Positions 43,519 to 53,171 of a stretch of DNA of 64,000 nucleotides are shown piece after piece; the stretch's first letter is position 1, and each line of letters starts with the position of its first letter. The position numbers and the translations under genes are program-made. The notes beneath the pieces were generated by a model, which saw only the letters and a list, made by a program, of their open reading frames with translations, made no database searches and was not told the DNA's origin. Source of the stretch: GYS-P2D sp964414425 (GTDB lineage Bacteria > Bacteroidota > Bacteroidia > Chitinophagales > Saprospiraceae); NCBI GenBank assembly GCA_964414425.1, contig CAYPWL010000010.1:1-64000 (forward strand). The letters run 5' to 3'.

Positions 43519-45060
43519 CTAAAGCGGAATATTCCCATGCTTTTTCTTCGGCAGAGACACTCGCTTATTCTTGAGCATATGAAATGCCTTAATCAGCTTG
43601 CGCCGAGTATCCTTCGGATAGATGACTTCATCGATAAAACCTCGCTGTGCCGCTCGATAGGGATTTGCAAATTTTGCCCCGTACTCGGCTTCCTTTTCTG
43701 CGAGTGTCTTAGCAGGGTCATCGGATGCAGCGATCTCTCGCTTGAAGATGATCTCACTTGCTCCCTTGGCACCCATAACGGCGATCTCGGCTGTCGGCCA
43801 TGCAAAGTTCATATCTGCACCGATGTGCTTAGAGTTCATCACATCATACGCTCCACCATAGGCTTTACGAGTGATGCAGGTCACCTTAGGTACAGTAGCT
43901 TCACTCAACGCATAGAGGAGCTTAGCACCATTCGTGATGATGCCGTTCCACTCTTGATCGGTACCCGGTAGGAATCCAGGCACATCTACAAGTACCAGTA
44001 GCGGGATATTAAAGCAATCACAGAAGCGGGTAAACCTTGCTGCCTTACGTGAGCTCTCCACGTCTAAGACACCTGCAAGGCTATTCGGTTGATTGGCAAC
44101 TATACCCACACTCATACCTGCAATGCGGCAGTGTCCAACTACGATATTCTCAGCATAATCTTGATGCACCTCAAAGAAGGTTTCTTCATCCACGATTCCT
44201 CTGATAACATCACGCATATCATAGGGTTGATTTGCATTTTCGGGTACGATGGCCTCAAGTGACTCTCGGAGTTCGTCCTCAAGATCATATGGGAGATCCT
44301 CAGGCTGCTCCTCACAATTTTGCGGGATATAGCTGAGGAGTTGTTTTACTTTATTGATACAGTCGAGATCATTGAATGCTGTCATATGAGTTACACCAGA
44401 CTTGGTCGCATGTGTCGAAGCACCACCGAGTTCTTCTGAGGTCACTTCTTCATTGGTGACAGTCTTAACGACATTAGGACCAGTGACGAACATATAACTC
44501 GTCTGCTCTACCATTATGATGAAGTCTGTCATAGCAGGAGAATACACTGCACCGCCAGCACAGGGGCCCATGATCGCAGAGATCTGTGGGACTACACCAG
44601 AGGCTTGCACATTGCGGTAGAATATATCCGCATATCCACCTAATGACTTCACACCCTCTTGGATACGAGCACCACCTGAGTCATTGAGACCTATGATCGG
44701 CGCACCCACTTTCATGGCGAGATCCATGATCTTACAGATCTTTTCGGCATGCGTCTCAGAGAGTGCACCACCGAATACGGTAAAGTCTTGCGCATAAACA
44801 TAGATCAGTCGACCTGCTACTGTGCCATAGCCTGTGACGACACCATCACCTAAGAAGACTTGCTTATCCATACCGAAGTCCTTCGTGCGATGCGTCTTAA
44901 AGGCATCGATCTCTTCAAACGATCCAGTATCTAATAGGAAGTGTATCCGCTCACGAGCGGTCATCTTGCCTTTAGCATGTTGCTTGTCGATACGAGCTTG
45001 ACCGCCACCGATTTTGCTCTCGTCAATCTTTCGTTGTAGTATATCTTGTTTCTCGCTCAT
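43519..45060 (-). CDS. pccB: Propionyl-CoA carboxylase carboxyltransferase (beta) subunit
   Basis: A 513-residue carboxyltransferase. Landmarks are KGKMTARERIHFLLDTGSFEE, YAQDFTVFGGALSETHAEKI, LNDSGGARIQEGVKSLGGYADIF and GPCAGGAVYSPA in the first half. The second half has DVPGFLPGTDQEWNGIITNGAKLLYA and RKAYGGAYDVMNSKHIGAD. These match the beta subunit of propionyl/acetyl-CoA carboxylases, which moves the carboxyl group from biotin to propionyl-CoA, giving methylmalonyl-CoA. It overlaps the methylmalonyl-CoA mutase gene by 4 bases and is the last gene of the seven-gene operon. Confidence 0.95.
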   Translation of the reverse strand: MSEKQDILQRKIDESKIGGGQARIDKQHAKGKMTARERIHFLLDTGSFEEIDAFKTHRTKDFGMDKQVFLGDGVVTGYGTVAGRLIYVYAQDFTVFGGALSETHAEKICKIMDLAMKVGAPIIGLNDSGGARIQEGVKSLGGYADIFYRNVQASGVVPQISAIMGPCAGGAVYSPAMTDFIIMVEQTSYMFVTGPNVVKTVTNEEVTSEELGGASTHATKSGVTHMTAFNDLDCINKVKQLLSYIPQNCEEQPEDLPYDLEDELRESLEAIVPENANQPYDMRDVIRGIVDEETFFEVHQDYAENIVVGHCRIAGMSVGIVANQPNSLAGVLDVESSRKAARFTRFCDCFNIPLLVLVDVPGFLPGTDQEWNGIITNGAKLLYALSEATVPKVTCITRKAYGGAYDVMNSKHIGADMNFAWPTAEIAVMGAKGASEIIFKREIAASDDPAKTLAEKEAEYGAKFANPYRAAQRGFIDEVIYPKDTRRKLIKAFHMLKNKRVSLPKKKHGNIPL

Positions 45061-47189
45061 TTTTTGAAGTAGTCTATCATTATGGATAAAATCTCTGCCG
45101 CAGCTTTTGATATCACAGTTCCTGGTCCAAATACACCCGCTACACCAGCATCAAAGAGAAAATCGTAGTCTTGAGGTGGGATCACTCCACCTGCAATCAC
45201 CAGGATGTCGGGCCGCCCTAATTCCTTAAGCGTCTCGATGACCTGAGGGATCAGCGTCTTATGTCCTGCTGCCAGTGATGAAATTCCTAATATATGTACA
45301 TCATTGATAGCTGCTTGCTTAGCCGCTTCTGCTGGAGTCTGAAAGAGTGGTCCTATGTCCACATCAAAACCAATATCGGCAAATGAGGTAGCAATAACTT
45401 TTGCACCACGATCATGTCCATCTTGACCCAGCTTAGCAACCATGATACGAGGTCTGCGACCTACTTTCTTGGCGAAACGGTCGGATAACTCTTGTGCTTT
45501 TTTGAAATCTTCATTCATAGCGATTTCTCGATGATACACTCCTGATATAGTCTTGTTAGTCGCTTGATACCTCCCAAAGCTATCCTCTAACGCATCCGAT
45601 ATCTCTCCTAAGGTTGCACGAGCCCGGGCTGCTTCTACTGCCAGATGGAGTAGGTTGCTGTCTTTGCTCTTAGCACCAGCAGATAGGGCTTCTAAGGCTT
45701 CTTTTACTCGGTTCGTGTCTCTACTTGCTTTCACTGCATTGATACGAGCGATCTGTGACTCTCTCACCGCTGTATTGTCGATATCTCTAACCTCTATATT
45801 GATATCCTCAGTACTCTGAAAGATATTGACACCGACGATTTTATCAACTGCGCTATCGATGCGTGCTTGCTTTCGTGCCGCAGCTTCTTCGATTCTCATC
45901 TTGGGTAGGCCATTCTCAATAGCTTTAGCCATCCCACCCAGTTCTTCGACCTCTTCGATCAATTGCCATGCTTTGGTGATGATCTGATCAGTGAGGTATT
46001 CTACATAGTAACTACCTCCCCAAGGGTCGACAGCTGTAGTGATGTGAGTCTCCTGCTGTATATATTTTTGTGTGTCTCTGGCGATCTTGGCGCTAAAGTC
46101 CGTAGGTAATGCAAGGGCCTCGTCGAGAGAGTTAGTATGCAGCGATTGCGTCCCGCCAAATACTGCCGAGAGTGCCTCAATAGTTGTCCGAGCGATGTTA
46201 TTAAATGGCTCCTGTGCTGTCAAGCTCCATCCTGAAGTTTGGCAATGCGTACGTAGTGCCATTGACTTTGGATTCTGCGGATCGAACTCACTGACGATCT
46301 TGGCCCATAGCACTCGTGCTGCTCTCATCTTGGCTATCTCCATGAAGTGATTCATGCCGATGCCCCAGAAAAAAGACAATCGTGGAGCAAAGTCATCTAT
46401 TTTCAATCCTGCCTTGAGTCCTGATCGGATATATTCTAATCCATCCGCAAGCGTATAGGCCAGCTCAACATGTGCAGGTGCTCCCGCCTCGTGCATATGA
46501 TATCCAGAGATACTGATAGAGTTAAATTTTGGCATATGCTGTGAGGTATACTCAAATATGTCCGCAATGATCTTCATCGAGGGCTGAGGCGGATAGATAT
46601 AAGTATTCCGCACCATGAATTCCTTTAAGATGTCGTTTTGTATGGTGCCTTTGAGATCTTGAGGTGCTACTCCTTGTTCTTCTGCTGCGACGATATAAAA
46701 TGCCATAATGGGTATCACGGCACCATTCATGGTCATCGACACAGACATCTTATCCAGTGGTATTTGGTCGAAGAGAATTTTCATATCCTCAACACTGTCT
46801 ATGGCTACGCCAGCCTTACCGACATCACCCACTACCCGCGGATGATCAGAGTCATAACCTCGATGTGTCGCGAGGTCAAAAGCTACAGAGAGTCCCTTCT
46901 GTCCTTGTGCGAGATTCTTCCTGTAGAATGCATTGCTTTCTTCCGCCGTACTGAAGCCTGCATATTGACGGATTGTCCAAGGTCGGACTGCATACATACT
47001 ACTATATGGCCCCCGAAGATTGGGTGCTATGCCTGCTACGTAGCCCAAGTGATTGAAGGATTCTAGAACAGCAGCGGTATAGTGAGACTTAATAGTAATA
47101 CCCTCCGCAGTATCGTAAGACTGAGCGTCGTCCGGTGCCGTCCGTTGGCTGGGAGATTTATAGGCTATGTTGCTGAAATCTGGTGCCAC
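45057..47189 (-). CDS. mutB: Methylmalonyl-CoA mutase large subunit
   Basis: A 710-residue B12 enzyme. The TIM-barrel substrate domain fills about residues 1-560, with GPYSSMYAVRPWTIRQYAGFSTAEESNAFYR, LSVAFDLATHRGYDSDHPRV, FNSISISGYHMHEAGA and DPWGGSYYVEYLTD. The C-terminal cobalamin-binding domain (about 580-710) has the lower-ligand motif DGHDRGAKV, then VDIGPLFQTPAEAAKQAA and IPQVIETLKELGRPDILVIAGGVIPPQDYDFL. It converts methylmalonyl-CoA to succinyl-CoA. It overlaps the neighbouring genes at both ends (by 4 bases downstream and 1 base upstream), showing translational coupling. Confidence 0.96.
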   Translation of the reverse strand: MAPDFSNIAYKSPSQRTAPDDAQSYDTAEGITIKSHYTAAVLESFNHLGYVAGIAPNLRGPYSSMYAVRPWTIRQYAGFSTAEESNAFYRKNLAQGQKGLSVAFDLATHRGYDSDHPRVVGDVGKAGVAIDSVEDMKILFDQIPLDKMSVSMTMNGAVIPIMAFYIVAAEEQGVAPQDLKGTIQNDILKEFMVRNTYIYPPQPSMKIIADIFEYTSQHMPKFNSISISGYHMHEAGAPAHVELAYTLADGLEYIRSGLKAGLKIDDFAPRLSFFWGIGMNHFMEIAKMRAARVLWAKIVSEFDPQNPKSMALRTHCQTSGWSLTAQEPFNNIARTTIEALSAVFGGTQSLHTNSLDEALALPTDFSAKIARDTQKYIQQETHITTAVDPWGGSYYVEYLTDQIITKAWQLIEEVEELGGMAKAIENGLPKMRIEEAAARKQARIDSAVDKIVGVNIFQSTEDINIEVRDIDNTAVRESQIARINAVKASRDTNRVKEALEALSAGAKSKDSNLLHLAVEAARARATLGEISDALEDSFGRYQATNKTISGVYHREIAMNEDFKKAQELSDRFAKKVGRRPRIMVAKLGQDGHDRGAKVIATSFADIGFDVDIGPLFQTPAEAAKQAAINDVHILGISSLAAGHKTLIPQVIETLKELGRPDILVIAGGVIPPQDYDFLFDAGVAGVFGPGTVISKAAAEILSIMIDYFKK

Positions 47190-48088
47190 TATGCAAAGCT
47201 TTCTGAGACAATAAGTTCTTTCGTTCCATGGCCATAACTATAGAAGCCTTCGCCACTCTTTACACCCAGCTTACCTGCAGTCACCATATTGACTAAGAGC
47301 GGGCAAGGTGCATATTTGGGATTGCCGAGGCCATCTTGTAATACTCGTAGTATTGCCAAGCAAACGTCTAAGCCTATATAATCTGCCAACTGTAGCGGAC
47401 CCATCGGATGCGCCATGCCGAGCTTCATGATCCCATCGATTTCATGTACGCCAGCGATACCCTCATGTAAAGAGATGATCGCCTCGTTAATCATTGGCAA
47501 CAAGATGCGATTGGCAATAAATCCAGGGTAATCCTTCACCTCCAAAGGAATCTTACCAAGCTGCTGTGACACTTCTATAATCTGGTCACAGACTTCCTGA
47601 GAAGTTGAGTATCCTTTGATGACCTCGACCAGCTTCATAACCGGAACTGGATTCATGAAATGCATACCGATCACCTGTGTAGGCCGTTTTGTCGCTGTCG
47701 CAATCTTAGTCAAGGATATTGACGAAGTATTGGATGCAAGTATGGCGTGATCAGGGGCATTTTGATCGATTTGCTCAAATATCTTGAGCTTGATCGCCTC
47801 GTTTTCTGTTGCGGCCTCTACTACCAAATCTGCGTTAGCTACTCCCGATGCAAGATCTGTTTGGGTCGATATATTCGCCAGCGTCCTATTCTTATGGTCT
47901 TCGTTGATTTTCTCCTTGCGAACCATGCGATCAAGATTCTTGTTGATGGTCTGTATCGCTCGCTCCAAAGCCTCGGCTGAGATATCTATCAGGGTTACTT
48001 GATAGTCCTCCATAGCAAATACATGAGCAATACCATTACCCATAGAACCCGCTCCTATGACGGCAACGGTGTTTATCTTTTGACCCAT
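47189..48088 (-). CDS. 3-hydroxyacyl-CoA (3-hydroxybutyryl-CoA) dehydrogenase
   Basis: A 299-residue NAD-dependent dehydrogenase. The Rossmann motif is VAVIGAGSMGNGIAHVFA, the catalytic region is NADLVVEAATENEAIK, ASNTSSISLTKIA and GMHFMNPVPVMKLVEVI, and the C-terminal dimerisation domain begins DYPGFIANRILLPMINEA. It oxidises or reduces 3-hydroxybutyryl-CoA-type substrates. No enoyl-CoA hydratase or thiolase is beside it. Its start lies inside the biotin carboxylase gene (16-base overlap), and its stop abuts the mutase start. A role in branched-chain amino-acid or butyrate-type breakdown within this operon is likely but not proven. Confidence 0.93.
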   Translation of the reverse strand: MGQKINTVAVIGAGSMGNGIAHVFAMEDYQVTLIDISAEALERAIQTINKNLDRMVRKEKINEDHKNRTLANISTQTDLASGVANADLVVEAATENEAIKLKIFEQIDQNAPDHAILASNTSSISLTKIATATKRPTQVIGMHFMNPVPVMKLVEVIKGYSTSQEVCDQIIEVSQQLGKIPLEVKDYPGFIANRILLPMINEAIISLHEGIAGVHEIDGIMKLGMAHPMGPLQLADYIGLDVCLAILRVLQDGLGNPKYAPCPLLVNMVTAGKLGVKSGEGFYSYGHGTKELIVSESFA

Positions 48089-49539
48089 AGAGATGTTTTT
48101 ATTTTAGGTACGGCTAATTCTTGTGCCTTATCCTTTACGTACTCCTTAGCGAATATGGCAGCTACCTCGGAGATAGCTTTTTCTTCTTCTTTAATCTGAT
48201 CTGCAGAGTAGTAATCTTTGACGAAGTGTGTATCAAAATTGCCCGACACAAATGCCTCGTGATTGCACACATAAGTACCAAATGGTAGGGTAGTGGCGAT
48301 ACCCTCAATTTTATAGTGAAGTATAGCTTCTTTCATCAGTTCTATTGCCTCCTCACGACTATCACCATAGGTGATAAGCTTGGCAATCATTGGATCATAA
48401 TAGATCGGTATCTCCATTCCTTCTACATATCCATCATCGACTCGATACCGTTCTCCCTGCGGTGGACTATACGTGATAAGCGTTCCTACACTTGGTAGGA
48501 AGTTTTCAAGTGGATCCTCTGCATATACACGTAATTCAAGAGCATGACCCTTGATACTTAGATCCTCTTGCTTGATGGAGAGTACCTCGCCACGAGCTAC
48601 TCTGATCTGCTGCTCTACGAGATCGACGCCTGTGATCATCTCTGTGACAGGATGCTCCACCTGTAATCGAGTATTCATCTCGAGGAAGTAAAAGTTGAGC
48701 TGTTCGTCCAATAAGAACTCGACAGTACCTGCACCTACATAGTCGCACGACTGTGCCACTCTCACCGCTGCTTGGCCCATCTCTGCTCTCAATTCTGGTG
48801 TCAATACCGCTGATGGCGCTTCTTCAACTACTTTCTGATGTCTCCGCTGTACGCTACACTCTCTCTCAAAGAGGTGCACTGTATTACCATGAGTATCAGC
48901 AAGAACTTGGATCTCTATATGCCGAGGTGATCCGACATACTTCTCTATGAATACGGAGCCATCTCCAAATGCAGAAGTGGCTTCACTGATGGCTCTCTCC
49001 ATTTGTTCTTGTAGTATGTCCTCTCGTTCAACTATACGCATGCCTTTTCCGCCACCGCCTGCAGAGGCTTTGATCAGAATCGGATATCCGATATCTCCAG
49101 CGATCTTCTTCGCCAGAGCCACGTCCGTAATCGCTTTGTCTATACCCGGCACCATGGGGATGTCGTAGGCTTTAACGGTGTCTTTTGCCGCAAGCTTACT
49201 GCCCATCACTTCGATTGCCTTAGGGTTAGGTCCTATGAATGTGATACCCGCTTGAGTTACCGCCTGGGCAAACTTAGAGTTTTCACTTAGGAAGCCATAG
49301 CCTGGGTGTATACCGTCAACATCTAATCGCTTAGCATGTGCGATGATCTTATCCATATCGAGGTATGACTCAGCACTCGGTGGTGGACCAAGCAATACTG
49401 CTTCATCAGCGTACTGCACATGTGGGGCATTGCGATCTGCAGTGGAGTATACTGCTACGGTTTTGATACCCATCTTTTTAGCCGTACGCATCACCCGTAA
49501 GGCGATCTCACCACGATTGGCCACTAATATCTTCTTCAT
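48073..49539 (-). CDS. Acyl-CoA carboxylase biotin carboxylase subunit
   Basis: A product of 488 residues from the ATG at 49539. The frame is open to 49560, but the internal ATG puts MKKILVANRGEIALRVMRTAKKMG at the start. The ATP-grasp domains have AHAKRLDVDGIHPGYGFLSENSKFA, PILIKASAGGGGKGMRIVE, ECSVQRRHQKVVEEAPS, FLEMNTRLQVEHPVTEMI and the C-terminal ALELRVYAEDP. It lacks any biotinyl domain, which is encoded separately at 50644. It makes carboxybiotin for the propionyl-CoA (or other acyl-CoA) carboxylase complex. Its start overlaps the mutase small-subunit stop by 4 bases. Confidence 0.94.
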   Translation of the reverse strand: MKKILVANRGEIALRVMRTAKKMGIKTVAVYSTADRNAPHVQYADEAVLLGPPPSAESYLDMDKIIAHAKRLDVDGIHPGYGFLSENSKFAQAVTQAGITFIGPNPKAIEVMGSKLAAKDTVKAYDIPMVPGIDKAITDVALAKKIAGDIGYPILIKASAGGGGKGMRIVEREDILQEQMERAISEATSAFGDGSVFIEKYVGSPRHIEIQVLADTHGNTVHLFERECSVQRRHQKVVEEAPSAVLTPELRAEMGQAAVRVAQSCDYVGAGTVEFLLDEQLNFYFLEMNTRLQVEHPVTEMITGVDLVEQQIRVARGEVLSIKQEDLSIKGHALELRVYAEDPLENFLPSVGTLITYSPPQGERYRVDDGYVEGMEIPIYYDPMIAKLITYGDSREEAIELMKEAILHYKIEGIATTLPFGTYVCNHEAFVSGNFDTHFVKDYYSADQIKEEEKAISEVAAIFAKEYVKDKAQELAVPKIKTSLWVKR

Positions 49540-50639
49540 GCTTGTTTCTTTTTGGTCCACAACTCTTTAAAATGTGCCCAAGCCATTTGGCTCACGCTAT
49601 CAGTCAAGGATTCTATATAATAGCTGCCTGCTGCAGGGTCAACAACACGATCCATATAGGACTCCATGGACATTAGATGAAATATATTTCGGGCGATCTT
49701 ACGAGAGAATGCCGGTGACTCTGAACCAGCGTGATCGCGATAGATCTGTATCGTATCAGCACTTGCGGCAACGGCAGACAGGGCAGCAGCGCTTTGCTTT
49801 ATTCTATTATAGTTGATATCGTCTACAAGTATTGCGTCAGGTATTATGCCTGATATAAAAACATCCTGGTCCAGAGTATATCCGTAACCCTCAAAGAGTA
49901 ATCTTACTAGGTGTCTTATGGCTCTTACGGCGGCAATATTGAGCAAGTAGCAATCATCAATGGCAAGCTTGATCTGGATGCCTTTATAAAGGCTTTCCAA
50001 GTCATCTTGGCCGATATGTTCGATAGCTTCATGTAGCTCATAGATGATCTTCCCCAATTCTGCATGTACGCCTGCAATGCCCTGATAATAGGCTAATCCA
50101 TCAATGGTGATTGATCTTACCGCAGGATACTTCGCAACGAATGTCTGATTGATGTTGACTATATCGGCATCTATGGAGAGGTTCAGGTCAGCCATAGACT
50201 TCCCTTGAGCTTGCACATATCCTGCGAACATGGACATCTGATCAGAGATCTCGATCACTGTGCCGATCACCCAATCCAGTGCAATCATATCAAGGTATAC
50301 ATCACTGAATAGTATATCCAAGTCTTCTAGGGATAGCGCTCTATGAGCATGTAATCTGATACCATTAGTACCGCCTTGCAGTGCGGCAAGAATCTCACCA
50401 TTTGCCTGAGCTAAATCATCGGTGATGACTATGGGCTCCATAGCGAACCATCTATTGTCCTCTTTGACAGTGTCAAGTAAGCCAACGTACTTGAGATCTG
50501 ACTCGTCTTTAAATGGGCTGACGACAAGTGATTCATTGATCACCCAATCCAAGGTGTCGATGGACTTACCTTTGAGGTCGACCGTGATTTTCTCTAACCA
50601 CTGGTCTTTAGTAACCTTATCGAATGTGCTAAAGTCCAT
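49536..50639 (-). CDS. mutA: Methylmalonyl-CoA mutase small-subunit homologue, short form
   Basis: A 367-residue protein with the mutase small-chain pattern: FDKVTKDQWLEKITVDLKGKSIDTLDWV, then GGTNGIRLHAHRALSLEDLDILF, and later AVRAIRHLVRLLFEGYGY and ARNIFHLMSMESYMDRVVDPAAGSYYIESLTD. It contains only the barrel part, without the degenerate cobalamin domain seen in the longer small subunits of many bacteria, so it probably serves structurally beside MutB, which has its own B12 domain. Its stop overlaps the biotin carboxylase start (ATGA), and the biotin carrier ends 4 bases upstream. Confidence 0.88.
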   Translation of the reverse strand: MDFSTFDKVTKDQWLEKITVDLKGKSIDTLDWVINESLVVSPFKDESDLKYVGLLDTVKEDNRWFAMEPIVITDDLAQANGEILAALQGGTNGIRLHAHRALSLEDLDILFSDVYLDMIALDWVIGTVIEISDQMSMFAGYVQAQGKSMADLNLSIDADIVNINQTFVAKYPAVRSITIDGLAYYQGIAGVHAELGKIIYELHEAIEHIGQDDLESLYKGIQIKLAIDDCYLLNIAAVRAIRHLVRLLFEGYGYTLDQDVFISGIIPDAILVDDINYNRIKQSAAALSAVAASADTIQIYRDHAGSESPAFSRKIARNIFHLMSMESYMDRVVDPAAGSYYIESLTDSVSQMAWAHFKELWTKKKQA

Positions 50640-50643
50640 CCTC

Positions 50644-51111
50644 CTATTCCATTTCTATTAGGACCGCGTTTTTCTCTATGGCATCCTTAGGTTTGACCAC
50701 TACACTTTTGATAGTTCCATCGCCCGGAGCTTTGATGACATTTTCCATCTTCATAGCTTCTAAGATGATGAGCGTGTCGCCTTCTTGTACTTGATCGCCC
50801 GGGCTTACGGCTATCTCTAATACCAGCCCTGGCATAGGTGCTTTTACATCTTTAAAGACATTTGGCTTGGTCAGTGCAAAGCCCAGTTCCTTTACAAGGA
50901 GGTCGTAATGATCCGCAATCTGTACGGTGAGATCCTGACCATTTACGCTAAGTGATAATAGCTTAGCATTAGCATCATACTCCTGAGGAATGATGACGTA
51001 AGATTGATCCTGATAGATCATACTATAGGATCCATCGCCGTTGCTAATAAGATCGTAATCTCTTTCTGTAGTTAGATCAAACTCGTACTGTCCGTTCACT
51101 GTTGCCTGCAT
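50644..51111 (-). CDS. Biotin carboxyl carrier protein with extended N-terminus
   Basis: A 155-residue protein. The C-terminal ~70 residues are a biotinyl domain: VKAPMPGLVLEIAVSPGDQVQEGDTLIILEAMKMENVIKAPGDGTIKSVVV, with the biotinylated lysine in EAMKM. The N-terminal 80 residues (MQATVNGQYEFDLTTERDYDLIS...) form a beta-rich region found in some propionyl-CoA carboxylase carriers. It links the biotin carboxylase at 48073 and the carboxyltransferase at 43519. It sits 8 bases downstream of the acyl-CoA dehydrogenase gene and 4 bases upstream of the mutase small subunit. Confidence 0.93.
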   Translation of the reverse strand: MQATVNGQYEFDLTTERDYDLISNGDGSYSMIYQDQSYVIIPQEYDANAKLLSLSVNGQDLTVQIADHYDLLVKELGFALTKPNVFKDVKAPMPGLVLEIAVSPGDQVQEGDTLIILEAMKMENVIKAPGDGTIKSVVVKPKDAIEKNAVLIEME

Positions 51112-51119
51112 AGTTTTCG

Positions 51120-52274
51120 TTAGTATGCCTTTTTATAGTTCCGTCCATCTATAGCCGTCTTAGCTATGATTTCTCGCATAATCTCTGAGGTCCCACCTAT
51201 AATGGGCGCACATCTGGCGTCTCTATACACTTGAGCAATTGGGTACTCCTCCATGAAACCATACCCTCCAAACATCTGGAGACATTCGTCCACGAATCTC
51301 GTATGTAGCTTAGCCGACAGCAATTTACACATTGAACAGGCTTCTACCGCCATCTGACCTTGGTCTAATCGCCACGCCGTATTATAGATTAATTGGCGTA
51401 CCGCCTCGAGTTCCGACTTAATATCTGTCATACGATGGCGTAGGGCTTGCATCTGTGATATTGATTTCCCAAATGCCTGACGGTCGTTCATATAATCAAT
51501 CGTAAGGTCCCAGACTCCATCCATTAAACCTACAGAATTCATAGAGAGCACTAAGCGCTCCATCTGCAGGGATTCAGATAGGTAATAGAATCCCTTGCCA
51601 GCTTCGCCTATGAGATTCTCCCGAGGTACAACTACGTCCTCGAAGAACACCTCCGCCGTATCTGAAGAGTGCCAACCGATTTTTTCTAATTTATTCTTTG
51701 TAACACCAGGGGTGTCCATATCTACGATGAGTAGGGAGATCCCCTCGTCCATCTTGCAGCAGAGCGTCATGTAATCGGCGTAATAGCCATTAGTGATAAA
51801 TATCTTCGATCCATTGACGACATAGTTATCTCCATCCAGCTTGGCGACTGTATTCATGCTGCGCACATCTGACCCAGCCTGGGGTTCACTCATCCCTAAA
51901 CATGCTATCATATCGCCATTGATAGCCGGAGCGAGATATTTTTCTTTTTGAAAGTCATTGCCTGCATTAGAAATATGATTGGTAGCCATGTAGACATGTA
52001 CCGCCACTGCTATGGCAAAGCCACTATTGAGAGAACGAGATAACTCCTCATTGAAGATCACTTGAGAAAACATATCCGCTTCTAATCCGCCATATGTTTG
52101 ATCATGGCAGATGCCGAGATATCCCATCTCGCCCATCTTGCGCCAGATCTCACGAGGTATGGACTTTTCGCGCTCCCAGACTAAAGATTGCTCCTTAATC
52201 TCTGTGTTAATGAAATCTCTCAACGAAGATCTAAATAGATCGTGTTCTTCTGTGAAGTATGGCGATGTCGACAT
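51120..52274 (-). CDS. Acyl-CoA dehydrogenase
   Basis: A product of 384 residues from the ATG at 52274, which gives MSTSPYFTEEHDLFRSSLRDF. The frame stays open to 52334, but those residues look like upstream sequence. The FAD-dependent fold shows LGMSEPQAGSDVRSMNTVA, the substrate strand KIFITNGYYADYMTLCCKM, EKIGWHSSDTAEVFFEDVVVPRENL and the C-terminal LQMFGGYGFMEEYPIAQVYRDARCAPIIGGTSEIMREII. The GGTSEIMR end is common to short/branched-chain enzymes. It heads the operon and would make enoyl-CoA for the downstream enzymes. Exact chain specificity is unknown. Confidence 0.93.
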   Translation of the reverse strand: MSTSPYFTEEHDLFRSSLRDFINTEIKEQSLVWEREKSIPREIWRKMGEMGYLGICHDQTYGGLEADMFSQVIFNEELSRSLNSGFAIAVAVHVYMATNHISNAGNDFQKEKYLAPAINGDMIACLGMSEPQAGSDVRSMNTVAKLDGDNYVVNGSKIFITNGYYADYMTLCCKMDEGISLLIVDMDTPGVTKNKLEKIGWHSSDTAEVFFEDVVVPRENLIGEAGKGFYYLSESLQMERLVLSMNSVGLMDGVWDLTIDYMNDRQAFGKSISQMQALRHRMTDIKSELEAVRQLIYNTAWRLDQGQMAVEACSMCKLLSAKLHTRFVDECLQMFGGYGFMEEYPIAQVYRDARCAPIIGGTSEIMREIIAKTAIDGRNYKKAY

Positions 52275-52446
52275 ATTTATCTTGTGGTATAACAGAGAAA
52301 TAGGAATCTTGTACTCTTGGTTCTCAAAGAACACTGATAAGTTCGGATACTGACATCAGAATTTTTAAAGATTATCAAAACAATAATCTAATTGATCATC
52401 AGGTATAGGTGGGCATTTGTTAATTTCCCACCCAAACCCTTATGAT

Positions 52447-53169
52447 ATGAATGTTCTTGTTGCTGAATTTATAGGTACTGCCATATTGATCTTGTTAGGT
52501 AATGGCGTCGTGGCGAATGTAGTACTCAAGAATACTAAAGGTCATGACTCTGGACTGATCGTCATCGCTTTTGGTTGGGCGATAGCCGTTTTTGTCGGTG
52601 TATTTATAACAGCATCAATCAGTGGTGCTCATCTCAATCCCGCTGTTACTTTGGGTTTAGCAATTACTGGTGATTTCGCTTGGTCAAATGTCGGTGGATA
52701 TATGATTGCTCAGTTATTGGGAGCTATGGCTGGGACGAGTTTAGTATGGGTGATGTACAAGCCCCATTATGACGCTACCGATAATGCTGGAGACATACAA
52801 GCTACCTTCTGTAATGCCCCAGCAATACCTAATACGGTAACTAACTTCTTATCGGAGGTATTGGGTACGTTCGTATTAGTCTATGGTGTCTTGCATATTG
52901 CGGGAGCTTCTGTGGGTGATCGGCCTGCTTCTCTGGGTGCGTTAGATGCGCTGCCTGTAGCATTGATTGTACTCGGTGTCGGTGTATCCTTAGGTGGTAC
53001 TACGGGCTATGCGATTAATCCTGCTCGTGACCTTGGACCACGAATTATGCACGCAATCTTGCCGATCAGGGCAAAAGGTGATAGTGGTTGGGGATACTCT
53101 TGGATACCTGTCCTAGGCCCACTTACTGGAGCAGCATGCGCAGCATTATTGATGACTGCTTTAGGATAG
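52447..53169 (+). CDS. glpF: Aquaglyceroporin / glycerol uptake facilitator (MIP family)
   Basis: A product of 240 residues from the ATG at 52447 (MNVLVAEFIGTAILILLGNGVVANVVL). An ATG at 52417 would add ten residues without a helix. Six membrane helices and both NPA motifs are visible: ISGAHLNPAVTLGLA and the second TGYAINPARDLGPRIMHAI. The Asp after NPAR is typical of glycerol-permeable GlpF types rather than strict water channels. The GWGYSWIPVLGPLTGA ending is standard. It is divergent from the acyl-CoA dehydrogenase and convergent with an SDR. No glpK lies nearby, so the glycerol role is inferred from the family. Confidence 0.92.
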   Translation: MNVLVAEFIGTAILILLGNGVVANVVLKNTKGHDSGLIVIAFGWAIAVFVGVFITASISGAHLNPAVTLGLAITGDFAWSNVGGYMIAQLLGAMAGTSLVWVMYKPHYDATDNAGDIQATFCNAPAIPNTVTNFLSEVLGTFVLVYGVLHIAGASVGDRPASLGALDALPVALIVLGVGVSLGGTTGYAINPARDLGPRIMHAILPIRAKGDSGWGYSWIPVLGPLTGAACAALLMTALG

Positions 53170-53171
53170 TA

